A DNA stretch of 64,000 nucleotides from Agarophyton chilense. Lineage: Eukaryota; Rhodophyta; Florideophyceae; Gracilariales; Gracilariaceae. The position numbers were made by a program, and so were the translations under genes. The DNA lies in the NCBI GenBank assembly GCA_030374765.1, contig JARGXX010000025.1:124001-188000 (forward strand), given 5' to 3'. How positions within the stretch are numbered: position 1 is the first letter of the stretch; each line of letters opens with the position of its first letter. Shown one piece after another: positions 30,355 through 40,389 of the stretch. A model generated the notes under the pieces. The model ran no database searches. It saw only the letters and a program-made list of their open reading frames with translations, and was not told the origin of the DNA.

Positions 30355-30893
30355 CTAGTTCCCTTGAGGGTGTCAATGTAGGGTCTAGACACACCCCGGT
30401 GGGTTCTTTTCCGTGTTGCGAGCGGGTCTCAGCACTTCGTCCAAACGGCGCCGAGTGGCCTGTGGGCTACGTTGTAACTTCCGTCTACGGAGTCAAAACG
30501 GCCCACTTTTGGGTTCTTCTTAAAGCTGAGATCTTCCCGATAACAACATTGTTCTTAGATTTCGTGACAGTTGAGAAACCGCGACGCGGTAGCGTCTCCA
30601 ATCTCAGGGGGATAAGACTTCAACGTCAACCCGAGCTACGGGGACGAAGGTTGCTCTGGTGCCACGCGCCGTGCGACGGAGGCGGTTTGCGCGACGGTTG
30701 GTCGTCAGAGCCTTTTGATTGGCTCAGTTCCATTCGACGTGCGCCACATAAATGCGCGGGCGCCTGTTGCCACTCCGCAAGCGGATATGAGGTGGCGCTT
30801 TAGGCACGCGCTAGCACTCTCCTGAGCTGTCCCCGACAGGTCTCACTCATTTCTTTCCCATTCCTGAGGGTTCCAGTGTCTCCATAGGAGTTC

Positions 30894-32861
30894 CTATTCC
30901 CATTCCATAACGGAGAGCCAAATTTGGTCAACCTCGTCGTCGAGATCTTCCCCGTGCGGGTCCGCTGACACAGCTCGTTCCCGAGAAAGCGGGTTTTGAG
31001 TGTGCGACACCTCAGTGTCTCTTCCGCGGCGGCGGGTGATCGTCGGCTCTATAGGCGTTCCGGGTGCGGAGTTCTCCACACGACTCTCCTTAGGCGGGTT
31101 TTCGTCATCTTTTCTGACGTCGTGCTCGGCTGGGTCGGCGGTGATGTCGTTACCCATACGCTGGGGTTGTGACTTCTCTGTCGCCGGCTCGGTCGGGCTC
31201 GCCGTCTCACTGTGAGAACTAGATTCCCTGTTAGGGCGACTGGCTGACGCCGAAACATCGTCCTGCGAAGGAACTAAGTCCTCCTCCCCCTCCTGAGGCG
31301 GAGAGCCAGGAGGCTTGATTACCTCCGGTGGGGGAGTATCTCTGTGAGAGTTCGTTGACTGGGCCCTTGAGGGAGCGGGCCCAGGTTCGGGAGTATCCGA
31401 AGTTTCCGGTAGGTCGGTTAAACCACGTTCCGGGTGCGGAAGTATAACGGGGCGGGTGTTCGAATCTCCGCCTGACGGGTTAACTTCCGTTGAATCATCC
31501 CCTGTGGAGGGCGTTGGTGTCAACACCACTTCCACATTTAGATTGGGCGCTCGTGTGATGCGGACCCTGGAGATCCGTTCGTGGCGGTTAGCGATATCCA
31601 ATACCACCGTGTCCGGGTCTACAGAAACCACACGATAGGGTCCGTCCACAATTGGCAAAAGCTTGTGCCTACGTTCCTTTTCAGGATTGTAGTATTCCTT
31701 TCGAAGGAAGACGAAGTCGTCGGGCTCCACCTGAGGTAGAGGTTTGCGAACCCGATTGTCAAAGTCCTTCTTGTAGGCGCGTTGAGCTTTGTCCATTGCT
31801 TTCCAGGCTATCGGCACCCTCTTCGTAGGCCACTCCTTCCAGGCTTCTCGGTACAATCCCGGTGACGGGTACGTCGACAGCGTCGGTTGAGCCTCGATGA
31901 CGACCGGCGGCGGTGTCCTCGACAGTACCAGTTCGAATGGGGATAAAGATGTAACCCGATGTACCTGGGTGTTGTATGCATACTTGATAGCGTATGTGTA
32001 CAAGTCCCAATTTTTGGGGTGATCCGCAACATACGATCTCAAAGCGTTGAGTATCGTGCGGTTAAACCTCTCCCCCTGGCCATTCCCCTGAGGGTGATAC
32101 GTAGTAACAAATAAATTCCTTACATCAAGGATTCGACATACATCCTGAAAGAACTTTGATGCGAATTGCCCTCCGTTGTCGGATAACAACTGCACCGGCG
32201 GTCCATATACGAACACCCAATGGGTCACGAACGCTTGCGCGACGGTAGCGGCGGTGATCCGCTTCAGCGGCACAGTTCTCGTTAACTTAGAGAATCTGTC
32301 AGAAATGACAAGCAGATACCGATGACCTCGGGGCGTTCTGATAAACTCCCCTAGGATGTCTATGGCCACGAATTCGAGTGGAGCCCGTGCCGGGAACAGC
32401 GTCAACTTCTTAGAGTGCTTCCGAAGTTTGACGTCATTCTTGGCGGAATTGGCGCAGGCCCGTCTGACGGCGTAACAATCGAATGCCATTGCCGGCCAGT
32501 AAAAGTCCCTTCTCAACGTGAGGTAAAGTTTTCTTCCCCTGGGGTGGGCGCCAACCTTCAAATAGTGAGTGAGGTGTAATACCCTCTGTTGTAGGGTGTG
32601 CGGCACCACTATCCTCGGGCGAGGTCCAACGGTCCTGATTAGGTAACCCTGATCGTCGTCCTCGAAAGGTAACTGAAATCCTCCGTTGAGGCGAGCCCAA
32701 ATCCGTGTACAGAATGGGTCGAGCTCTTGCTCGCGTATCATCTCCTCTGGAGAGATAGGTATAAAAGAGCCGGTCGGCGAATCCAGACTCTCGTTGACGA
32801 GTATATCGTCACAAACATCATCCGTCAGCGGTTGAGCTCCTCCCTCGAGGTCCGATACCAT
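30894..32861 (-). CDS. pol: Integrase, copy B
   Basis: 655 codons from an ATG at 32861, in the same frame as RT-RNase H and separated from it by one TGA. The zinc-binding region has both His (HLTHYLKVGAH) and the first Cys, but the second Cys is replaced (CANSAKN). The catalytic triad is complete: Asp in VAIDILGEF, Asp in LLSDNGGQF, Glu in GQGERFNRTI. A GPY motif (DGPYRVVSVD) follows the core. The last 210 residues are a disordered acidic Pro/Ser tail. It inserts element DNA into the genome. Whether it is made as a read-through product or from its own ATG is not known. Confidence 0.92.
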   Translation of the reverse strand: MVSDLEGGAQPLTDDVCDDILVNESLDSPTGSFIPISPEEMIREQELDPFCTRIWARLNGGFQLPFEDDDQGYLIRTVGPRPRIVVPHTLQQRVLHLTHYLKVGAHPRGRKLYLTLRRDFYWPAMAFDCYAVRRACANSAKNDVKLRKHSKKLTLFPARAPLEFVAIDILGEFIRTPRGHRYLLVISDRFSKLTRTVPLKRITAATVAQAFVTHWVFVYGPPVQLLSDNGGQFASKFFQDVCRILDVRNLFVTTYHPQGNGQGERFNRTILNALRSYVADHPKNWDLYTYAIKYAYNTQVHRVTSLSPFELVLSRTPPPVVIEAQPTLSTYPSPGLYREAWKEWPTKRVPIAWKAMDKAQRAYKKDFDNRVRKPLPQVEPDDFVFLRKEYYNPEKERRHKLLPIVDGPYRVVSVDPDTVVLDIANRHERISRVRITRAPNLNVEVVLTPTPSTGDDSTEVNPSGGDSNTRPVILPHPERGLTDLPETSDTPEPGPAPSRAQSTNSHRDTPPPEVIKPPGSPPQEGEEDLVPSQDDVSASASRPNRESSSHSETASPTEPATEKSQPQRMGNDITADPAEHDVRKDDENPPKESRVENSAPGTPIEPTITRRRGRDTEVSHTQNPLSRERAVSADPHGEDLDDEVDQIWLSVMEWE

Positions 32862-32864
32862 AAA

Positions 32865-35426
32865 TCATGGGATGCCATCGTCTTCGTAGGGTTCCGTTTC
32901 CGCTGTTCTTCCCAAGCGGGATAGTGCATCAGCCTGAGTGTTCAGCTTCCCTTTCTTGTACAGGATCTTAAAGTCGAATTCCGACAGTCGGAGACGCCAG
33001 CGCATAAGGCGGCCCGAGGGTTCGGAGATCTCCAGGAGCCAACGCAAGCATGCGTGGTCCGTATGGACTTTGAAACGAGTACCCATCAGATAGGGGCGAA
33101 GTGTAGCTAAGGCCCACACAACGGCTAAACATTCTTTCTCGGAGACCGAGTAGTTCCTTTCATGGACATTCAGGGAACGTGACCAGTACCCAATAGGGTG
33201 ACGTTCACCATCCTCAGAGGATTGGAACAGTGCACACCCTACTTGGTTTGCACTAGCATCGGTGTCCACTTCGTAAGGGAGCCCAGGATTGAATACAGCC
33301 GAGATTGGCGGTGATGTTACGGCATTCACCAGTGCCGTGAAGGCAGACGCTTCCGCGTCGACAAAAGGTTCCAGTTCAACTGGTTGTCCCTTCGTCAGGA
33401 GCCTGTTGAGGGGGGTGGCAATATCCGCAAAGTTCGGGACGAATCGGCGATACACGTTACACAGACCTAAGAAGGATCGCAACTCCGTTTGAGTTTTCGG
33501 GTGTTTTGCTTCCTTCAAGGATTTCACTCGTACTTCATCGATTGAAAGCTGTCCGGGACGGATGATATGACCCAGATACTTAACCGAATCGGTGAAAAAC
33601 TCGCACTTCTTGAGTTTCAAGGTGATTCCCGCGTCGCGGAGTATCTTCATTACGTCCCTGACGTGTTCGAGGTGGTCATCCAGGTTGTTGGAGAAGACAA
33701 TAATGTCGTCTAAATACACTAGACACGTCCTCCACTTGAAGGGAGCCAGCAGAATGTCTATCGCCCGTTGAAACGTTGCGGGGGCATTTGTCAACCCAAA
33801 AGGCATTCTCCGGAATCGGAAAAGTCCTTGATGACACACAAAAGCCGTTTTGTCTCGATCTTCCTCCCTACTAGGGACTTGCCAGTAGCCCGAATTGGCG
33901 TCGAGGGTAGAGAAAACAGTAGCGCTCCCAAGGGAGTCGATGTATTCGTCCATCCGAGGGATCGGGTACACATCCTTAATGGTTACCTCGTTCAGGCGTC
34001 TGTTCTCGATGCAGAAACGCCACGATCCATCCGGTTTTGGAACTAACACCACTGGTGAGGCCCAAGCGGACTGGGCAGGTTCAATTACGCCCGCTTTAAG
34101 CATCTTCTCCACCTGAGATTTCTCCTCTTCCCGAGCTTTCGGTCCAGCCCTGTAAGGGTGTTGGGCAATAGGCCGAGTGTTCGGTAACAAGTCGATGCGG
34201 TGTTCTGTAATCTCAATAGTTCCAAGGGAACCATCCCACATGGGGGTAAATTCACGAAGCATGTGCCTCAGCTTCTCCCGATGAGATGCGGGTACATGGT
34301 TGAGATCCCATTTTCCCAATTCCTGAACAGGATCCGTCTGGTCTGCTCCTGTGATAGGGGCCGTAACCTCCTGAGGTTTAAAGTGTTCAGCGTGTGGAGC
34401 TGCAGTCGTATGCTCACCGTCTTCCGCGATTTCGGCAGTGTCCTCCCCCTCCTTAGGGTCCGCCACACCAAGGACCTCTGCGATAGAGATCTTTGTAGGT
34501 ACGACCGCATGCGGGTGTGGAAGAACAGAACCCAGGATCTGGTGTTTGACCAAATGCTGCGTTGTCTTTCCAAAGTTGGCTACCAAAACCTTGAAAGGTT
34601 TATCCGGTTCCACGGAGACAACGCCATTCGCAAGGGCGAGTTGACGCCGCGTATACAGAGACGGGTTCGGTTGTACCACATGCACACCAATTTGCTTGGT
34701 AACAACCGTGACCCAAACCTGGGTTTCTGGCGGGATAGCCACTGATTTCGCAACCTTTACCCGTGTAGACACCGGGTCCTTCTTCAAAGATTCCTGCGCG
34801 ACAGGGAGAGGAACGCGTGTTCGCGCTGCTCCCTGTAAGGGTTTACGAACGATTGGGATCGTAGACCCGTCTTCGAGTTCCACAGTTCTATTCCGAGGAA
34901 GGATGGCTTCCACGAAGCGGTCGCAAAAGTCACAACCCAGTATGACTGGTGCTGCAAGCGACTTGCATACAATAAACTCCAGTTGAACGAGATAGGAGCC
35001 TAACCTCGCCATGAGGGAAATTGTACCCAGTGTCCGTAGCGGGTTGTTGTTCGCATCGGCGATATCGAAACGTGGACCGGTACGAACTTGAACCCCGAGC
35101 AGCGGGGGTAACAATTCAACATGAATTAAGTTAGGAGCGGCTCCTGTATCCAGGACAGATGTTTGACGAACCATAAACTGGTTGGACAGGCCGAAGTCGG
35201 CGAATACCTTATAATTCCGCTTGGCCATTACCATAACTCGATCCGGAATACGGAGATTACGGGACCGTATCCACGGGCGACGGAGGACACTAAAGTATCC
35301 CGAGTTAACGTCGGTGTCAGCCGTTTTCCTTGAAAGGATAGTCACAGCTGGGGAGCGAAGCTGGAGCGCCTCGGACGTCTTCAACTCCGGCTTAGAAGAC
35401 GCCCCTCCCGCAGTAGAGACTCCCAA
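32865..35426 (-). CDS. pol: Pol: protease, reverse transcriptase, RNase H, copy B
   Basis: Frame of 853 codons whose nominal first codon is TTG; it is open upstream into gag and is most likely reached by -1 frameshifting. Order: aspartic protease (LDTGAAPNLI; active loop at 35142-35156), RT with the catalytic YLDD (33705-33716) and FGLTNAPATFQ, RNase H with all four acids (DTDAS, SEKECLAVV, HTDHACL, QADALSR). All motifs look functional. It ends at TGA 32865-32867 and integrase continues in the same frame. Together with LTRs of near identity this suggests recent activity. Confidence 0.94.
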   Translation of the reverse strand: MGVSTAGGASSKPELKTSEALQLRSPAVTILSRKTADTDVNSGYFSVLRRPWIRSRNLRIPDRVMVMAKRNYKVFADFGLSNQFMVRQTSVLDTGAAPNLIHVELLPPLLGVQVRTGPRFDIADANNNPLRTLGTISLMARLGSYLVQLEFIVCKSLAAPVILGCDFCDRFVEAILPRNRTVELEDGSTIPIVRKPLQGAARTRVPLPVAQESLKKDPVSTRVKVAKSVAIPPETQVWVTVVTKQIGVHVVQPNPSLYTRRQLALANGVVSVEPDKPFKVLVANFGKTTQHLVKHQILGSVLPHPHAVVPTKISIAEVLGVADPKEGEDTAEIAEDGEHTTAAPHAEHFKPQEVTAPITGADQTDPVQELGKWDLNHVPASHREKLRHMLREFTPMWDGSLGTIEITEHRIDLLPNTRPIAQHPYRAGPKAREEEKSQVEKMLKAGVIEPAQSAWASPVVLVPKPDGSWRFCIENRRLNEVTIKDVYPIPRMDEYIDSLGSATVFSTLDANSGYWQVPSREEDRDKTAFVCHQGLFRFRRMPFGLTNAPATFQRAIDILLAPFKWRTCLVYLDDIIVFSNNLDDHLEHVRDVMKILRDAGITLKLKKCEFFTDSVKYLGHIIRPGQLSIDEVRVKSLKEAKHPKTQTELRSFLGLCNVYRRFVPNFADIATPLNRLLTKGQPVELEPFVDAEASAFTALVNAVTSPPISAVFNPGLPYEVDTDASANQVGCALFQSSEDGERHPIGYWSRSLNVHERNYSVSEKECLAVVWALATLRPYLMGTRFKVHTDHACLRWLLEISEPSGRLMRWRLRLSEFDFKILYKKGKLNTQADALSRLGRTAETEPYEDDGIP

Positions 35427-35428
35427 GT

Positions 35429-37459
35429 TTAGTTTTTCGAAGCGGACCCCACCGAATTCGGTGCAGCTGCCTCGAAGGGGACCGGTTGTTTTCCGTTCGC
35501 GGGTACAAGTTCTGTATCCCTGTCAGCAAGGTGAGCTCGGAGTATCCTTTGTTCCTCATAGGACCTACTCGGGACTCGAGCTTTCTCCTCAGGGGTCAGA
35601 GCCTCATACTGAGCGATTATTCGTGAACCCTCCCGCAGGGGAAATGTGCAGTCTGGTGCTTTGTGACCACGGAGGTAACACAAATAGCAAATCAGCTCTG
35701 CCGGGTTCGGTTGTGGACGTGAATCCACGCGACGTGGTGCTGTATCCCTCCATCCGGGGCGAGAGAACCGAGCAGCGGTATTCGCAACAGGTAGCGATGC
35801 GGCTGGCACCCTCCGTCCGTGGGTATAGAGCGCAGGGTCTTCATCCGTAGTCGGAGCGGATGTCGACGGCAACTCAGACGTACCCATAGATTCGGGGTTA
35901 CTTCCCATGAAGTGAATGTTATCATTGACCCCCACAGGGGCCGGGCCTCCTGCGAGTGACAAAGACGAGTTACCTCCATCGGCGAGGAGTGCACTTGTCG
36001 GCCGACTCTTTCGGTTCTGCCGGGCACGGAGAGTATCCCCTTCAGCCTGGGCGTACTGAACCAATTCCAAGTAGGTCAGCTTGCGCTTCTCTTCCCGATG
36101 TCGGGCAACCAATGCCCTTATCGAGGGGTCCAAACCATCCACAAACATGGAGCATCTCTCGTAGGCGGGGAATACATTCCCGCATCGGTGAAACGCTTTA
36201 TTCAAGCGAGTTGAATACACCGTTTCGGTTTCCATCGGCTTCTGCCGCGTATCCCTTAATGCAAGGGTTGCTTCCTGAATCGCATTTCCAGTAGCGTATG
36301 ACCTCAAGAGGTACTGCACCGCTTCGGGCCAGCACGTGACTCCCCCTTCCGAGGCTCGGGATGATCCACGGACGGAGTTGAACTGGTCTTCAGCCATCCC
36401 CTTTAAGAAATAGGGTAATGCAAGATACGCTTGCGCTTCACTCATACCGAGGATGTCAGCCTCCTGGACGAACCTCGCAAGGAAATCGAGCACCACAATT
36501 GGGTCTGTTCCTGTGAACTCCCTCTTCTGTAGGGTGATGCTCAGCCTTTTGATGTAGTCCTTGACCTTACCCGTTCCGCGGGATGTTCGATCTCCCGAAG
36601 GGTTATCCAACCGGTAATAGCGGTACGATAGCAGCTTCCGATAGAGAGGATTCGTCGGTTTCAGCTCCCTTAATCCAAGGTGTTTCCTACCCTTCTTCCG
36701 GGTACGGATTGCCCCTTGAGAGGTGTAAGTAGCCTTCGACCGAGTCGCCCGGGATGACCGTCGTCCATCTTCACTATCCGAAGATTTGGAGGACGAACTC
36801 GATGACGAGCGATTGGGATCGGAATCCGATAAATCCTCTTGGAGGTGAACGCTCTTCTTTGACTTGCGGCGGTCCCGTTTAGCGGAGCGGTGTTCTTCGT
36901 CTTCCGAAACGTCGGGTTTATCCTTCGAGGCTTCTGTGTCTCCGTCCATACGGATAATGGCCTCGAGGGTGTCCAGCCGAGCTCGGAAGCGTTCAGCTTG
37001 CACGCGGTGTTCCTCCACGAGGCTCCGGTACTCCTGGATAAAGACCCCAGGGGTACCAAAGCTTTCCAAAAGGGAGTTCACATCCCTCCTCAGGGTACGA
37101 AGGTCATCGGCGACTCCCCGCACCTGGGCGTCCTCCACCCTGAGGCGGAGGGTAGTAACCTCCTGAAGGAGCTCGATATGAGCCGCGTTGGCGATATCAA
37201 TTCGAGTCTCCAGGCGCTGTAATTCAGGGTCGGCCCGACTTCGGGGTGCTGCTGAGGGGGTCTCCACCACTGGAGCTGGGCCCACAGCCACGACCTCTCG
37301 AGGACCTGAAACCACTGAGGGTGCTCTCCGAGTGTCCGGATCGATACCGGAATCGTTCCGATCTTCAGGAATTGAGCTCCTCGACCTAGGCGGGGCCGGG
37401 GGCACTGAATCCGCTTGACGGTTCGATCCAGTCCTGGAACCACGGGTAGGCGGCGTCAT
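35429..37459 (-). CDS. gag: Gag polyprotein, copy B
   Basis: 676 residues from the ATG at 37459; earlier codons in the frame have no Met. Layout: Pro/Ser-rich start, coiled coil (about residues 75-185), Lys/Ser/Glu-rich stretch with SDSEDGRRSSR, a capsid-like helical region (VLDFLARFVQEADI; ALPYFLKGMAEDQFN; FVDGLDPSIRALV), then a CX2CX4HX4C zinc knuckle (CYLCYLRGHKAPDC, about 35651-35692). Gag packages element RNA in a cytoplasmic particle. It differs from copy A by only scattered substitutions. Confidence 0.93.
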   Translation of the reverse strand: MTPPTRGSRTGSNRQADSVPPAPPRSRSSIPEDRNDSGIDPDTRRAPSVVSGPREVVAVGPAPVVETPSAAPRSRADPELQRLETRIDIANAAHIELLQEVTTLRLRVEDAQVRGVADDLRTLRRDVNSLLESFGTPGVFIQEYRSLVEEHRVQAERFRARLDTLEAIIRMDGDTEASKDKPDVSEDEEHRSAKRDRRKSKKSVHLQEDLSDSDPNRSSSSSSSKSSDSEDGRRSSRATRSKATYTSQGAIRTRKKGRKHLGLRELKPTNPLYRKLLSYRYYRLDNPSGDRTSRGTGKVKDYIKRLSITLQKREFTGTDPIVVLDFLARFVQEADILGMSEAQAYLALPYFLKGMAEDQFNSVRGSSRASEGGVTCWPEAVQYLLRSYATGNAIQEATLALRDTRQKPMETETVYSTRLNKAFHRCGNVFPAYERCSMFVDGLDPSIRALVARHREEKRKLTYLELVQYAQAEGDTLRARQNRKSRPTSALLADGGNSSLSLAGGPAPVGVNDNIHFMGSNPESMGTSELPSTSAPTTDEDPALYTHGRRVPAASLPVANTAARFSRPGWRDTAPRRVDSRPQPNPAELICYLCYLRGHKAPDCTFPLREGSRIIAQYEALTPEEKARVPSRSYEEQRILRAHLADRDTELVPANGKQPVPFEAAAPNSVGSASKN
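35432..35438 (-). promoter_or_regulatory. Candidate -1 frameshift site at the gag-pol junction
   Basis: The minus strand reads GAAAAAC followed at once by the gag stop TAA. Pol lies in the -1 frame and is open across this point. The heptamer resembles the A-AAA-AAC slippery class, but with G first. The same site is at 24600-24606 in copy A. Confidence 0.5.
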
Positions 37460-37666
37460 GCTGCAGACACGACACCGACGATTCGGGGTAACGATGAAAT
37501 TCGATGACGAGATTCCCGGAGAACGGATGACGTAACACAAAACAAAAATAAAAACCAATTCCACCCTTTCCAAAGGGGACCACTACAACAAATCTTCACG
37601 ACGTTGCTTTCTCTTCCAAGAGATATTCCAACACGTGGATGACCAACCCAAAAGTCCGAGAACGGA

Positions 37667-37684
37667 TTCTAAGTCGGAAGACCA
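37667..37684 (-). promoter_or_regulatory. Candidate primer-binding site, copy B
   Basis: Two bases after the 5' LTR the minus strand reads TGGTCTTCCGACTTAGAA; the leading TGG fits pairing with a tRNA CCA end. I cannot match the rest to a specific tRNA. The same sequence is at 26835-26852 for copy A. Confidence 0.5.
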
Positions 37685-37686
37685 CT

Positions 37687-38602
37687 TGTGGAGCAAAACC
37701 CGGCGACGGGAAGTGCTCTCAAGGTGTGCGAAGCCTTGCTCCCTGGGGGAGGCAGACTCAGAGACAGAGCCCTCGGTTCCACCCGTAGTGTGGGGTGTAA
37801 CTCCCACGGGGGATTCCGGCAGTACCGACGGAGGTGAGGGGTAGAAACCGTTGGATCGGGAATGGGTATGGGTATCCCAAAGAATGGGGGAAAATCCGGC
37901 GAAGAGAAAAAACGGGGCGAGGGTCGGGCACTAACAGGCACCGGACCCGAGAACCAGAAAAGGGGCGAAACAACAAAAGAAACCCAATACAGGGGCGAAA
38001 ACCTGTCCTCGAAAGGAAACAAAAAAAGCACGCAACAAGTAAGCAGAACCCCCACGGGGTATCGTGCACGCAGGTCGTCTGAGCGGTCCCAAGGGGGTGG
38101 TTGCACGGAACCCAAACGTGGGCACTCTCCAAGTGGAGTCGTGTCCCTACGCAGGCGTTGCTAACCAGAGCCCGTTCCGGGTTGTAAGGCCGAAACGATG
38201 GCGACGAAGAACCTCTAAAGGTATCGAAGACCAACCTTGGTTGTCATTTACTTTGAGCTTCGGACTGTCAGATCTCGTCTCCCTAAGTAGGGCCCACTAA
38301 CTAAACTCTACAGTAGTGCACACCTGCTCAGGGCCTTACACGTGGAGATCCCACTGTCAGGGCCCAAAAATCCAACGTTCTAACAAATATCCGAAATTCG
38401 GTGCCAAAATTAAGCCACGTGTATCACGGGGCCAATCCATCCATGGGCCATCCGAATTTTCACTTCATAGGCGAACTCTAACCAGAAAACAGTGCCACCT
38501 CAGCACACCTTAGAGGGGATCATAGTCATAACCCTCGGAGGGTTCAATCCTCATTCTATGAGTTGCATCTTCAAGTGTCCCCTAACTGGGCGTTGCTCTA
38601 CA
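37687..38602 (-). repeat. LTR 3 (5' LTR of copy B)
   Basis: 916 bp, two bases longer than LTRs 1 and 2, with scattered substitutions near its right end. It is the most diverged of the three. It is followed by CATCGACCC, which does not match the left flank of the array. Confidence 0.93.
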
Positions 38603-40389
38603 CATCGACCCATCTCCACCTTCCCCCTGCGATCTTGATAGATCTCGTTGACTTCTTTTTTGGTCGGAGTTCTTCAAACGGTTGTCCAACTTTTTTTGCT
38701 TGTCTTTCTTCATCTTGCGCCGCTCATATCACTCGTCTACAGCGATCATAATATCATCAAACAGCGTCTGTCACTCTCTTCTAACCTGAATAATTCCTGA
38801 TGCGGTCTCATTCCATTTAGACGCTTCGTGATGGTCTTTTAGAATACTATTAAGTCTATCGTTTAGAGTGTTCCAATTAAGTTCGGGAACGCTTTCGTGT
38901 CGTAGAATTACATCTGGGGTATGCCACTGTCTTGTATCGAGAGCGTAGTGACGCTCAACCTTAGGGAGCGTGGTGACGCTCAACCTTAGAAAATAGACTT
39001 AATAAACCTCGATGGTAACAGGGCACCGTGACAAACCGCAGGGACAAACGGCGGGCCAACTAGCCTATGAGGTGTAAGTGAACGATGGTAGGCGTCGACG
39101 CGCGGTAAAAACTATGTAGTAGTTGAGAAACAATGAACCAAAAGGTATAGTTGTGACCCAAGTGGTGCCTGTTCTTATCAGACTAGGGTGGAGGAGATGC
39201 AGTTTCTTATATGCAGTGGACTGCACTCTCCAGATCACCCGGGAGGGGCCAGCAAGGCACGGTCTCTGACCTAGTGTCAGAGACCTGGCCAGCACTGGCT
39301 ACAGTTTCAGGTGGCCACTCCACTACTGTACTAAAATAGATATAATTACAATTAGAGGTACAAACAACTACTCAACCAGAAGGTACGTCAACACTACACG
39401 TTGCTGACAACACCTAGATGGTAGCTCGCCCGGAGCTGCGTGGCCGATGATCCCTCGCATGCATCACCTACAAGGGCAGTGTAGTATATCGACAACCTCA
39501 AAGGTCAAACCTTCTGCCACTATACGACATTTCGAAAAAGAACGGAGATAGAGAGAGAACTTAAAAATTTTTACGACTTTTTCAAAACAAGACTGATTTT
39601 TGTCATGCGGAGAAAGGTGCGCTTCTATCGAGGCAACAGCTTTGAGCAGTATGAAGTTTAACGCATTAGAAAACCGAAATCAAAGCTGTTTGTTCTGCGG
39701 CGGAAACTGTTGAGAGGGCACTGGATATGCGGTTGCAGCTTGTGATGGCACGCAAGTGGTACTGGGCCCCTCTGGTGTTGAATTGGGCTCCGGATAGGCC
39801 ATGTTTCCCGGTGCAAGCGGGCTATGTGGTGTGATGGTCGATGTTAGAGCATGCCCAACGTATGGACCAAAGACCAATTGTTTTTGTAGATTTGGCACTC
39901 CCTTATTGGACATCCCAAAAGAGAAGGTATAGGGTTTAGGAAATTAAACGGGAACGCCAGCGGTTCATATTTCACCTCGCTTGCGTCACCCATTGCGATG
40001 CAGAAAGCAAGAGAGAGATCACCAATCGACCGAGTGACGATGTGTGGAGCTTGCAACTTGTTAGGATCCTCAATCAGAGGATGCTGATGTAAGACTCGGA
40101 CAGCGATGAACTGGTTCTGGCTACTGTTTCCGCGGCCTCAGCCCCTTGTTCGCTACTTGCGCAAAGAAACGCAGAGAAGCGCCGTTCTGGTTCCGGTTTA
40201 GGTCGCAGAACAGACAATATCAGTGAAATAGCTCGGGCTACAGCCTGTATCGATCGACACTATTTCAGTCGTGACTCAAACGATGTTCCAATTTATCAGG
40301 AGGTTTAATTCGAAAGAAGGTACTGCATGCCTCGTTGCGTGTAGGAAACTATTTGCGCAAGTATAGTGGAAACCGATGCATACTTTTTG
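38603..40389. other. Decayed sequence, no assignable gene
   Basis: Two near-identical 26-base units (GAGCGT-GTGACGCTCAACCTTAG) lie side by side at 38941-38990. A minus frame of 70 codons (38771-38983) and one of 77 codons with Pro/Thr bias (39680-39913) are open, but I cannot assign either. A stretch near 39320-39350 (CTACTGTACTAAAATAGATA) loosely resembles the 3' part of the solo LTRs. Confidence 0.4.

Larger units (their letters stand above)
21007..38602 (-). mobile_element. Tandem Ty3/gypsy chromovirus array (LTR-A-LTR-B-LTR)
   Basis: Three LTRs (21007-21920, 26855-27768, 37687-38602) enclose two internal regions of the same family, both reading on the minus strand. Internal A is 4934 bp and internal B 9918 bp. 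The 4984-bp difference equals two deletions in A, of 959 bp (joined at 22217-22221) and 4025 bp (joined at 24593-24598). Each LTR starts TGTGGAGC and ends GCTCTACA on the plus strand. A purine tract abuts the 3' LTR and a primer-like site abuts the 5' LTR. Outer flanks (TTTAA left, CATCG right) are not duplicated, so the array arose by LTR recombination or loss of one end, not by one simple insertion. Confidence 0.93.

Noticed and set aside
30345-30803. 152-codon forward ORF after the antisense ORF
   Set aside because: It is antisense to the chromodomain upstream region, shows no coding features, and exists in both copies only because they are near identical.
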